A DNA stretch of 14,260 nt from Caldifarciminota bacterium (GTDB lineage: Bacteria; WOR-3; Hydrothermia; UBA1063; CAJXJZ01), in the NCBI GenBank assembly GCA_027073945.1, contig JALTEL010000692.1, positions 1 to 14,260 of the forward strand. The letters run 5' to 3'. This document shows, piece after piece, positions 1-7,131 of the stretch. The translations under genes and the position numbers were made by a program. Below the pieces are notes generated by a model. It was given only the letters and a program-made list of their open reading frames with translations, made no database searches and had not been told where the DNA came from. Position 1 is the stretch's first letter. Each line of letters begins with the position of its first letter.

Positions 1-40
1 TTTTCTGGTAATCTTTGCGTTCTCGGCGTCCTCTGCGGTG
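1..40 (-). repeat. Probable dispersed GC-rich repeat inside the oxidoreductase linker
   Basis: The minus strand reads ACCGCAGAGGACGCCGAGAA followed by CGCAAAG, a quasi-periodic run of GCAGAG/GACGC units. From memory it resembles a repeat widely scattered in environmental bacterial genomes, often next to GxxExxY-type genes. It is read in frame and gives a basic SPQRTPRTQR peptide at the predicted interdomain linker. Only the part inside the window can be seen, so its full extent is unknown. Confidence 0.45.
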
Positions 41-1211
41 AGCCATTATCTCCACGGCCCAGGTCAACCCGTCGGGAAAGATCCGGTTCCCCGGGATACG
101 TCAGGATGACACCAATAACAGGCTTTTTGCCGGCCAGGATCATCTTATAGGCTTCCACTGCCCGGTCGATGGGGAAACGGTAGGTGATGAGATGATCCAC
201 CGTCACCTTGCCATCACTGAGCATCTCCAGGAAATGGGCCATGTTGCGTTGAGCAGTCCAACGCACAAATGATAAGGGATAATCTACTTTCCCGGCTTCA
301 TAAGCCGGATCATACATCCCCGGGCCCCAGGCCCGACTGACCAGGAAATCCAGTTCCTTTTCGTAAAATACCTTGCGCGGGATGTCCAATCCCACCAGGC
401 CGGGTACCACAATACGCCCCCGCTCGCGGGCTAACCCGGCAGCCAGTTCGATGGGATCATTACTCTTGCTACTGGCGAAGATGATCACCGCATCGGCGCC
501 GTGAGCGCCGGTTAACGTGCGCACAGCGCTGACCACGTCATCCTGGCCAATAGTTGCTCCGTCGTGGGCGCCGTGCTCCAACGCCATTTTTACCTTAGAA
601 GGGACAACGTCAGCACCGAACACCCAATAGCCGGCCGAATTAAGAATCTGCACCGCCAACTGTCCCAGTAGTCCCAGGCCCAGTACCACTACTCGTTCGC
701 CAAAGGTGAGCTCCGCCATGCGGATGGCATGCATGGCAATGCCGCCCAAAGCTACAAAGGAAGCCGCCTCGAAACCCACATTATCGGGAATCTTCACGGC
801 CAGGGTTTGGGGGACACGCAGGATTTCAGCATGGCTGGCGATGCCACTGCCGGCGCAGGCCACTCGGTCGCCCACAGCGAAACCAGTAACGCTATTACCA
901 ACGGCTGTAACTACTCCAGCTGCGCTGTATCCCAGGGGAACCGGGGTATCAAGCCGCCCCTTGGACTGGCGCCATGCCTCACCTAATCCTTCCGTTTGCA
1001 CCTTATTGATAACCTGCTTCACCAGGTCCGGACGGGCCAACGCTTTACCGATCAGGCTCTTCTTTGCCAAGTCCAGCATGTAACGTTCTGTCCCGACACT
1101 TACCAATGAGGTTTCGGTTCGTATCAGGAGAGAATTATTCCCCAGGCTTGGAGCAGGAACTTCGGCGAGGATTAACTCGCCGGTATTATAATTCTGGATG
1201 ACTTGTTTCAT
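1..1211 (-). CDS. Bi-domain oxidoreductase, N-terminal zinc-alcohol-dehydrogenase-like part (runs off the window)
   Basis: The 403 codons visible from the ATG at 1211 stay open to the window edge, so the C-terminal part is missing. Residues 1-140 resemble a GroES-like alcohol dehydrogenase N-domain (LGYSAAG at 93-99, VGDRVACAG at 113-121). Residues 174-185 (VVVLGLGLLGQL) are the nucleotide-binding turn of a Rossmann fold. The SVGTERYMLDLAKKSL segment near residues 38-53 is typical of bi-domain oxidoreductases of polysaccharide clusters, which carry a second Gfo/Idh/MocA domain after about residue 380. I infer that domain lies to the left. These proteins are thought to oxidise or reduce a sugar nucleotide, but the substrate is not known. 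Structural-zinc cysteines are not evident. The last 15 residues are unusually basic (see the repeat at 1-40). No strong ribosome-binding site precedes the ATG. The first 158 bases are duplicated upstream at 3120-3277. Confidence 0.85.
   Translation of the reverse strand, partial: MKQVIQNYNTGELILAEVPAPSLGNNSLLIRTETSLVSVGTERYMLDLAKKSLIGKALARPDLVKQVINKVQTEGLGEAWRQSKGRLDTPVPLGYSAAGVVTAVGNSVTGFAVGDRVACAGSGIASHAEILRVPQTLAVKIPDNVGFEAASFVALGGIAMHAIRMAELTFGERVVVLGLGLLGQLAVQILNSAGYWVFGADVVPSKVKMALEHGAHDGATIGQDDVVSAVRTLTGAHGADAVIIFASSKSNDPIELAAGLARERGRIVVPGLVGLDIPRKVFYEKELDFLVSRAWGPGMYDPAYEAGKVDYPLSFVRWTAQRNMAHFLEMLSDGKVTVDHLITYRFPIDRAVEAYKMILAGKKPVIGVILTYPGEPDLSRRVDLGRGDNGSPQRTPRTQRLPE
1053..1210 (-). 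repeat. Direct repeat, copy in the intact oxidoreductase gene (158 bases)
   Basis: By eye this stretch matches 3120-3277 at every base. It covers codons 1-53 of the oxidoreductase. Identity starts at the second base of the start codon (ATG here, TTG in the other copy) and stops abruptly inside the gene, after which the two copies differ at many positions. The lack of even synonymous changes points to recent duplication or gene conversion and not to selection on the protein. Confidence 0.9.
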
Positions 1212-1284
1212 TCTTGTTGTCGAACGAATAAGTGGAAAATAAAAGAATGAATAGCTTTGAAATGCTTAGAAATTCAGCTTTATT

Positions 1285-1467
1285 TCAAGAAACACGAATG
1301 CGATAAGCGTGTTCCAGAGCCTCTATTTTTCTTTTTTCTATCTTTTTTATCTCTGGAAGCAGTTTCTTTTCAAAAAATATCTCGTATTTTTTTAACTCTT
1401 CAGATTTTTCGTCTAATAGCACAGCCTTGTCAGAAAAACTATAATTTAATTTTATCTTCTGGCTCAT
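1285..1467 (-). CDS. Small charged helical protein, partner of the peptidase-like gene
   Basis: This 60-residue protein is not recognised as a known family. It is rich in lysine and glutamate (KSEELKKYEIFFEKKLLPEI, then KKIEKRKIEALEHAYRIR), and residues 19-56 should form one or two amphipathic helices or a short coiled coil. There is no signal peptide, membrane segment or cysteine. Its ATG overlaps the TGA of the 481-residue gene in an ATGA junction, and the strong AAGGGGG site lies 5 bases upstream, so I believe it is translated and coupled to that gene. Shared AT-rich composition also ties the two together. It might be an inhibitor, an adaptor or a substrate of the peptidase-like protein, but nothing in the sequence decides which. 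The gene ends 73 bases before the oxidoreductase start. Confidence 0.65.
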   Translation of the reverse strand: MSQKIKLNYSFSDKAVLLDEKSEELKKYEIFFEKKLLPEIKKIEKRKIEALEHAYRIRVS

Positions 1468-2909
1468 AAATACCCCCTTAAATTGTTTTTATAAAGTTCA
1501 TAAGGCTGAACAAGCGAATCGAAAGACACTTTATATAACCTTCTATCAATTGCCCTATCATGAATAATCATCTTTTCTTTATCATGAATAAATAAAAAAG
1601 GATACTTCTCATATTGATTTGCCGTAGCATCAATTACCCACCTGTAATCTACCATCATCTCATCATAGTTCTTTGGAGTAGAAATTTCAACAACCCAAAT
1701 GAACTTCGGCATTGGAAGTTCAAGTTGGGCCATTTTCATATGAAAATCTATTTTTTTTGAATTCCTAAGTTGGCTTTTATAAGACCGGGAAGAGGTCATG
1801 AATATACGGATCAAAAATCTGTCAAATTTGGATGGAATAATTATCATTCCACTATCAAATATTAGCTTATAGAATCTCATAACGTTTTCAGCATTCAAAT
1901 ACATCTTTTCATATAAAGGAACAACAAACCCATCAATATCTCTATAAGTATAAGGAAAGAGACCGGTATTTCTCTCCCCTTTCTCATTAAATTTCATAAA
2001 ACTGTAAGGCAAGGAATTATCATCATTAATAATAAGGTATTCAATCAAATGTCTCGTACAAATGAGATCATCATCCAAACCTTTCAACACCTCAAAAGTA
2101 GAATTTATCGGCCCATGGCCAAGCAAAGCCACCGCATGTTTCTTTTTATTCATAGCCGCAACTACCGGAATACCTGATTCTATATACATGTATAACATAT
2201 CATAAAAAAAAGCATCATTTTTGTATAGCTTACGAATAAAAATTTCCGGATAAAATCCTATAGCTGAGAAGATTTCAGATATCTGACCAAGGGTTAAACC
2301 TCTTGAAGGAATAAGCCTTCCCCCTGAAATATCCTTTATAGACTCTGTAATATCGAATAATAACCTTTCAGGGTAAACAGCATATTTTTCACTATAATAT
2401 CTCGCTATCATCCAGCATACGGCGTGCGCGCACACGGTGACATCCGTATCCTGCATGATATGTGGAAAGCATTTTACCTGTAAAGGAATTCCCATAAGAT
2501 TGTTTTCAAATGTCGATTCACAAATGAACCCTTTAAAATCTCTAATAGCCTTTGGAGATAATTGAGTTCGACCCAGAGATGTCACCTCTGTGGGTCTCAA
2601 AACGATTGATCCTTGATATGAATCGGCATTTTCAGATAAAGCATCTTCTGAGTCAAATTTTTTTTCAAAAAGATGCAACCGAAAGCAAAATTTATCATAA
2701 CTACGGTGCCTTTTAGAATAAAAATTGTAATATGTACTCCTGTAATCTTTATCCACATATGGATATTCAACCACAATAGACTTTATAGAAGAACTTAGTT
2801 TTTTCTGAAATAGATCAACTAAATTTGGCGATAAATACTCTGAAGGAATGAAATCACTTAATTTATAGTAATCTGAAGGACCATCAATTGAGATAATTTT
2901 TAATACCAT
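1464..2909 (-). CDS. Putative papain/C39-like cysteine peptidase of unknown role
   Basis: A 481-residue cytosolic-looking protein without signal peptide or clear membrane segments. The middle part carries the order of residues expected of a papain-fold (C39-like) cysteine peptidase: Gln153, Cys160 in QDTDVTVCAHAVCWMIARYY, His258 in KKKHAVALLGH, and an acidic/amide site in YLIINDDNSLPY (residues 291-301). Cys165 is a second candidate nucleophile. An N-terminal region of about 130 residues precedes it, with a distinctive VLRPTEVTSLGRTQLSP segment (103-119). A C-terminal region follows, with FIWVVEIS (403-410) and YRWVIDATANQY (422-433). I do not recognise a named family, so peptidase activity is inferred from motif order only. 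The start ATG has GGAAGGGAG upstream. The gene is much more AT-rich than the sugar genes and sits between two copies of the oxidoreductase 5' end, which indicates separate origin. It overlaps the 60-residue gene by 4 bases. Confidence 0.6.
   Translation of the reverse strand: MVLKIISIDGPSDYYKLSDFIPSEYLSPNLVDLFQKKLSSSIKSIVVEYPYVDKDYRSTYYNFYSKRHRSYDKFCFRLHLFEKKFDSEDALSENADSYQGSIVLRPTEVTSLGRTQLSPKAIRDFKGFICESTFENNLMGIPLQVKCFPHIMQDTDVTVCAHAVCWMIARYYSEKYAVYPERLLFDITESIKDISGGRLIPSRGLTLGQISEIFSAIGFYPEIFIRKLYKNDAFFYDMLYMYIESGIPVVAAMNKKKHAVALLGHGPINSTFEVLKGLDDDLICTRHLIEYLIINDDNSLPYSFMKFNEKGERNTGLFPYTYRDIDGFVVPLYEKMYLNAENVMRFYKLIFDSGMIIIPSKFDRFLIRIFMTSSRSYKSQLRNSKKIDFHMKMAQLELPMPKFIWVVEISTPKNYDEMMVDYRWVIDATANQYEKYPFLFIHDKEKMIIHDRAIDRRLYKVSFDSLVQPYELYKNNLRGYL
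1473..1479 (-). promoter_or_regulatory. Ribosome-binding site of the 60-residue gene
   Basis: AAGGGGG on the minus strand lies 5 bases before the ATG at 1467, inside the last codons of the upstream gene. It supports real translation of a gene that would otherwise be easy to dismiss as a short open frame. Confidence 0.7.
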
Positions 2910-2938
2910 CTAAATATATCTCCCTTCCGATTCCTCAA

Positions 2939-3278
2939 TCACTCAATCCCTGAATTCTTAAATTTGCAATCCTGGACAATTCCTGCACATGAGTAACCAA
3001 GCGGCACAGGCACGTCAAGCCTTGCTTTGGACTGTCTCCACGCCTCCATTAATCCTTTGGTCTTGATCTTATCCAATACCTGTTTTACCCAGGTCCGGAC
3101 GGACCAACACCTTACCAACCAGGCTCTTCTTTGCCAAGTCCAGCATGTAACGTTCTGTCCCGACACTTACCAATGAGGTTTCGGTTCGTATCAGGAGAGA
3201 ATTATTCCCCAGGCTTGGAGCAGGAACTTCGGCGAGGATTAACTCGCCGGTATTATAATTCTGGATGACTTGTTTCAA
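2939..3278 (-). pseudogene. Truncated, frameshifted 5' fragment of a bi-domain oxidoreductase
   Basis: Reading from a TTG at 3278, the first 53 codons match the intact gene exactly at DNA level. The protein then continues as a clearly diverged homologue. An extra C in the CCC at 3088-3090 shifts the frame just after RPDL. In the other frame the homology resumes (VLDKIKTKGL, EAWRQSKARLD, PLGYSCAGIV) and stops near 2975, equivalent to about residue 100 of the intact protein. A short unrelated tail ends in TGA at 2939. The dehydrogenase core and the whole second domain are missing, so it cannot be active. The two overlapping short open frames here are pieces of this one remnant, not separate genes. 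It lies between the polymerase and the peptidase-like gene. Confidence 0.88.
3120..3277 (-). repeat. Direct repeat, copy in the oxidoreductase fragment (158 bases)
   Basis: Partner of the copy at 1053-1210, in the same orientation and identical by eye. The two copies enclose about 1.9 kb holding the rest of the oxidoreductase fragment, the peptidase-like gene and the 60-residue gene. Recombination between them would delete that segment and restore a plain polymerase-oxidoreductase order. Confidence 0.9.
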
Positions 3279-3347
3279 TTAAATCACTACTTTTGTGCTG
3301 TGTAATGCATCCGTTTTCTTGGTTCAGCGTGACCGCTGCAAGACACG

Positions 3348-4610
3348 TCAAGTAACTTTTGCAAGCTTGAAACGATTTGCTTTTTCATCTATTTGTTCAA
3401 AATGCAATTTCAGATATCTCTTTTTTGGACTACGACAATATAATGCCAAAATACACTGGAATATAGTCACAAGGCTTGTAAAGGTATCCGTAAATATTGA
3501 TAGTACAATAACTTGAAACAACACCGCATATGCAATAATAGCCCAAATATAAAAACGCCGCGCATATACATAGAACAACGAAATAGGAATCTGTATCAAA
3601 GCTACTATTGACAAAGCCCCCCACATTCCGAAATCCTTTAGAAAACTAGCATAAATCGTTGACATCGTAAAACTACTATTTTCCAATTCCAACGGATAGA
3701 TATGACGGCCAAAGATTATGTCACGAATGAATGTGGGAACTAAACTCATTAAAGAGTAGTATGGTCTATACAAGGGATGCAGATCATTAATAGAAAAATT
3801 AAGATTATTTATAGCAGAAGTGATATATATATATACCCAATGAAATCCAGATGGCATACTTCTGAAGAATTCCGCGTTGGGTGATATCAAACAATTTATA
3901 AAACTCTTTTTTTCACCGAGCCTGAGATCCCCAACCGCTCCAAATATTATTACAAATAAGATAATCAAAAATATAACTTTCAATAACGAACGCAACCTTA
4001 TTCTTGAAGAAACGACAAAGACACCTAATATCTGCAATAATGTCCAAACTAACGCACCACGATTAACCTCTAGTATGGGCCAGATCAGAAGAAGTATCAC
4101 TTCAAGAAGCTTCCTCTTGTCCCTTCGCAGACGATAATCAAGAAATAGCGCAGTTGTACTAAACATGTAAAGTGCCGTCAAAAATCCATGAATAGTCGGT
4201 ATACCAAAATCCTGATATGTCCTAGTAGGATCACCTGTAATCAGCCATAACAAGGGAAGTCCATGCCCAACCACAATTTCGACCAATGTACCAACAGCCC
4301 ATAATTTCAAAAGATTCTTAACAAAAGTATGGAGATGATTCAGTTCAATACCATCAACGAATAAAATTGGACGAAATCGATGGCCTGTCACACTAATTAC
4401 GATAAAACAATAAACAACGAAAAAAGAAACAATGTTAGAAAATACCAAAATTGCTGTTTTTGGGTGGATGGCTATGAGATTAATGGTTAAACGAAGATTA
4501 GTCAATTCCAAAGCACTAATCCAAACTATTGTATAAACTATCGCTGGATGAGAAAGATTCAAATATATTCCTGGCACCCCTCTTTTTTTGCTAAATTTGA
4601 AATGATTCAC
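3348..4610 (-). CDS. wzy: Wzy-like polysaccharide repeat-unit polymerase
   Basis: This 420-residue integral membrane protein has about ten hydrophobic segments (roughly residues 23-36, 52-75, 100-125, 139-158, 168-182, 186-202, 208-226, 333-350, 353-373, 376-392). A large hydrophilic loop at about 227-320 is the typical outline of Wzy polymerases, which join lipid-linked repeat units at the outer face of the inner membrane. Supporting local features are EVNRGALVW (181-189), GAVGDLRLGE (224-233) and IYASFLKDFGMWG (319-331), as in the oligosaccharide repeat-unit polymerase group. Sequence in this family is poorly conserved, so the call rests on topology and context. The start is GTG at 4610, two bases after the GT2 stop, with GAGAGG inside the end of that gene, so the two are translationally coupled. 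It is visibly more AT-rich than the upstream genes, as polymerases often are. Confidence 0.82.
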   Translation of the reverse strand: MNHFKFSKKRGVPGIYLNLSHPAIVYTIVWISALELTNLRLTINLIAIHPKTAILVFSNIVSFFVVYCFIVISVTGHRFRPILFVDGIELNHLHTFVKNLLKLWAVGTLVEIVVGHGLPLLWLITGDPTRTYQDFGIPTIHGFLTALYMFSTTALFLDYRLRRDKRKLLEVILLLIWPILEVNRGALVWTLLQILGVFVVSSRIRLRSLLKVIFLIILFVIIFGAVGDLRLGEKKSFINCLISPNAEFFRSMPSGFHWVYIYITSAINNLNFSINDLHPLYRPYYSLMSLVPTFIRDIIFGRHIYPLELENSSFTMSTIYASFLKDFGMWGALSIVALIQIPISLFYVYARRFYIWAIIAYAVLFQVIVLSIFTDTFTSLVTIFQCILALYCRSPKKRYLKLHFEQIDEKANRFKLAKVT

Positions 4611-4612
4611 GC

Positions 4613-5575
4613 TTAGAAACCTCTCTTAAAGCGGAATTTATGCAAATGATGCCATACAACATTGGGGAAGAAGGTAAAACAAAACAAAAAGAAGTATTTA
4701 TAATTAACAAAAGCGACTTTTCGTAATTCTTTCCTCGCCTTTCGTCTGTCTCCTAACGTAAAATAGTACCTCGCTTTATAATAAAAGGCGCGCGCATAAG
4801 CTTCCCGTAATTCTTTTCTATATAAAACGCTGATGTTAGGATTCTGTTTTTGCAATAAATCTAATGTGTACACTCTTTCTTCAGCCCATTTAGAAACTGT
4901 TTTATTTGTCAACGAATCAGTATGTACTCTATATTTAGCCACTGTTTCATGAATAACACAAAATAGGTGTTTAGCCGCTAGTTGCATAAACAAGCAATAT
5001 TCTTCTGATGCCTTTACACTGGGATCAAAAGTTAGCCCTGAAGCCTTCAGAAAGCGTTTGTTCAAAATAGTGGCTGGGACATTGATATCAAATTGGACTA
5101 GTAACTCTCCTAACAAATTACCACTTGAATACGTTGGTACATAATAACCAAAAATATCTCCATTTTCATCTATTTTTTCTACTCCACCGTAAGCTAGTGC
5201 ATATTCACCACTTGTAATCGCTTTCACTAACTTAGTTAATGTATATTGCATCCAGATATCGTCGCAGTCCAAAAAAGCGATTAGCTCACCTCTAGCCTGC
5301 TCAACAGCTTTATTGCGCGCAGCCCCTAATAGAACAGTCTCACTTCCACGAAAATACCTTAATCGATCATCATAACTTAGTGCAATTTCAGCGCTACGAT
5401 CTGTGGAGGCATTATCCCAAAATATAATTTCCCAGTTAGGATATGTCTGAGCATAGACCGAATCAATCGCCTCTTTAAGATAAGTCTCGCAATTATAACA
5501 GTTCATTATCACGCTGACGAGAGGCATATCATCAAGGCTATTCAGCTTCAAGTCCACAGCGTTACCATTCATCAT
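4613..5575 (-). CDS. Family 2 glycosyltransferase
   Basis: A 320-residue GT-A enzyme that would add one sugar to the lipid-linked repeat unit at the cytoplasmic face. The N-domain begins at about residue 18 with LVSVIMNCYNCETYL, followed by IIFWDNASTDRS with the nucleotide-binding aspartate, GAARNKAVEQARGE and FLDCDDIW, the DxD-like metal site. The C-terminal 60 residues are basic and aromatic and could lie on the membrane, as in many GT2 proteins of O-antigen clusters. The acceptor and donor cannot be read from the sequence; its position after the CDP-hexose genes makes that sugar a reasonable donor. The start is the first of two tandem ATGs (5575 and 5572), with GGAG nine bases upstream. 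It overlaps the epimerase gene by 14 bases. Confidence 0.9.
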   Translation of the reverse strand: MMNGNAVDLKLNSLDDMPLVSVIMNCYNCETYLKEAIDSVYAQTYPNWEIIFWDNASTDRSAEIALSYDDRLRYFRGSETVLLGAARNKAVEQARGELIAFLDCDDIWMQYTLTKLVKAITSGEYALAYGGVEKIDENGDIFGYYVPTYSSGNLLGELLVQFDINVPATILNKRFLKASGLTFDPSVKASEEYCLFMQLAAKHLFCVIHETVAKYRVHTDSLTNKTVSKWAEERVYTLDLLQKQNPNISVLYRKELREAYARAFYYKARYYFTLGDRRKARKELRKVAFVNYKYFFLFCFTFFPNVVWHHLHKFRFKRGF

Positions 5576-6035
5576 AAGGTATCACTCCATTAGTGATTTC
5601 AAGATTATCGGTTTCCTCGGGATCGTGGGGAGAATTTGTGCAGTTCGCCAAGATGGATGCGCCGGTGGCTATACCTTGAAAACCGTACCACAATAATGGT
5701 GGAATAACGACAAGGTAATAAGCCTCTGGTCTGCCAAGTTCGATAACTTCAATTTTATATTTGCTTAGAGAGTCAGCTCGATTATCGTAAATGACGAGCT
5801 TTATCCTACCAACGGGCACAGCAAGATGCTGCGTTGTCCTCAAATGACGTTTCCAAGCCTTGACTACACCTGGATTAACCTCTGAGAAGTAGACTTCACC
5901 AAATCCATTGAAGTGTGGCGCATCCGCACGCAGCATGTGCAGCACCGCACCCCGATAATCAACGATTTGTTTGAGAGGAATGATCCGCACCCCTTGGATA
6001 GCCGAACTGAAGGCCGTTCCCATTATCGTGCCCAC
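5562..6035 (-). CDS. RmlC-like (dTDP-4-dehydrorhamnose 3,5-epimerase family) sugar epimerase, probably acting on a CDP-4-keto-6-deoxyhexose
   Basis: A 157-residue single-domain cupin of the RmlC family. Signs are VRIIPLKQIVDYRGAVLHML near the N-terminus, NPGVVKAWKRH, VGRIKLVIYDNR and VVIPPLLWYGFQGIA. By alignment in the head, the residue that would match the RmlC catalytic histidine (GVLRGLH in RmlC, GVVKAWK here) is lysine, with a histidine two residues later. It directly follows CDP-glucose 4,6-dehydratase, so its substrate is probably CDP-4-keto-6-deoxyglucose, not the dTDP form. It would epimerise at C3, C5 or both. The start is uncertain: GTG at 6035 has GAGAGGGG five bases upstream, while ATG at 6023 overlaps the dehydratase stop in a TAATG junction. 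Either form keeps the whole domain. Confidence 0.8.
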   Translation of the reverse strand: MGTIMGTAFSSAIQGVRIIPLKQIVDYRGAVLHMLRADAPHFNGFGEVYFSEVNPGVVKAWKRHLRTTQHLAVPVGRIKLVIYDNRADSLSKYKIEVIELGRPEAYYLVVIPPLLWYGFQGIATGASILANCTNSPHDPEETDNLEITNGVIPYDEW

Positions 6036-7117
6036 GGCAGCCCCTCTCTATCCGCTTTGCGGCGATAATCCTCGATCTGTTTTTGCGAGAGCGCAATCAT
6101 TCGTTCTCGGGTGCCATCCATATAAAAAGTCCTATACCACTCACCAGTCATCGCTACAGTCTCCTCAAAGGAAAGTACTGCTCGCCAGTTTAATATGTTC
6201 AAAGCCTTGTCACAGGAAAGTTTGAGCAATGTAGATTCTTTTTTGCCTGTATTGAAAGCCTTGTCTTTCTGCCACTTAGATCCGGGCCATTGATCTGCCA
6301 TGGCAGTCAGTAGATCTTCGACAGACTGATTGATCTTTGCATCAGGACCAAAATTGAATGCCTGTCCCATCGCCTGAGGATCCTTCTCCCAAAGTCGCGT
6401 TCCCAACCACAAATACCCACTTAATGGCTCCAATACATGTTGCCAGGGACGCGTGGCCTGTGGACTGCGCACAGACAAAGGTTTCCCGCTCGACCAAGCC
6501 CGTACTGCATCAGGAATTATCCGATCCTCCGCCCAGTCCCCTCCTCCAATCACATTCCCTGCGCGCGTACTGGCAATCCGTGGGCCATTTTGGAAGAAGG
6601 AATGGATGTAGGAATATATAACAAGTTCGGCGCAGGCTTTAGATGCACTGTAGGGATCTTTCCCACCCAGCACATCATTTTCTCGGTACCCCCAAACCCA
6701 CTCGACATTACGATAGCATTTATCACTGGTAATGAATATACCTGCCTGCACTGAAGATACTTGGCGAATGCACTCCAGAACATTCATTGTACCAAGCGTA
6801 TTTGTTTCGAATGTCCGAACTGGATCGTCGAAGGAACGCCTGACCAACGGTTGACCAGCCAAATGAAAAACTATCTCTGGTCGGAATTTCTGCATTGCCC
6901 TCATAACTTGCTCACGTCTGCGTACGTCTCCGACGATATGTTGCAACTGGCTTTCGAGACCAAAGATATCAAAATTTGCTGGCTTCGTAGGAATATCCAG
7001 GGAAAAGCCACACACATCTGCGCCCAAAATTCTCAACCAGAAGCTCAACCAAGACCCTTTGAAGCCAGTATGTCCCGTAACAAAAACCCGCTTATTTTTA
7101 TAAATATTGTTAAACAT
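6023..7117 (-). CDS. rfbG: CDP-glucose 4,6-dehydratase
   Basis: This 364-residue extended short-chain dehydrogenase converts CDP-glucose to CDP-4-keto-6-deoxyglucose using bound NAD. The Rossmann turn is TGHTGFKGSW (14-23), where GFKG is the signature of this family as against dTDP-glucose dehydratases. The active-site set is Thr130 in FITSDKCY, with Tyr156 and Lys160 in PYSASK. Other family features are HLAGQPLVRRS, NVIGGGDW and RPWQHVLEPLSGYL. Length is normal for the family. The gene follows rfbF by 14 bases, giving the usual RfbF-RfbG pair. The Shine-Dalgarno sequence is weak, so translation may depend on coupling with rfbF. Confidence 0.95.
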   Translation of the reverse strand: MFNNIYKNKRVFVTGHTGFKGSWLSFWLRILGADVCGFSLDIPTKPANFDIFGLESQLQHIVGDVRRREQVMRAMQKFRPEIVFHLAGQPLVRRSFDDPVRTFETNTLGTMNVLECIRQVSSVQAGIFITSDKCYRNVEWVWGYRENDVLGGKDPYSASKACAELVIYSYIHSFFQNGPRIASTRAGNVIGGGDWAEDRIIPDAVRAWSSGKPLSVRSPQATRPWQHVLEPLSGYLWLGTRLWEKDPQAMGQAFNFGPDAKINQSVEDLLTAMADQWPGSKWQKDKAFNTGKKESTLLKLSCDKALNILNWRAVLSFEETVAMTGEWYRTFYMDGTRERMIALSQKQIEDYRRKADREGLPWAR

Positions 7118-7131
7118 AGTTCAGTTAAAGC

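Noticed and set aside
706..1083. 125-codon plus-strand frame
   Set aside because: It is the mirror of the oxidoreductase coding strand; the composition is typical of shadow frames, and it has no ribosome site or recognisable domain.
1257..1469. 70-codon plus-strand frame opposite the 60-residue gene
   Set aside because: It is antisense to a gene with a strong ribosome site and ATGA coupling; the translation is low-complexity (runs of F and L) from a T-rich stretch.
2939..3278. Two short overlapping minus-strand genes (69 and 75 codons)
   Set aside because: Both are parts of one frameshifted oxidoreductase fragment, shown by consecutive homology to the intact gene.
3320..3335. Hairpin CAGCG-GTCA-CGCTG after the polymerase gene, as a terminator
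   Set aside because: The stem has only five pairs and no T-run follows on either strand.
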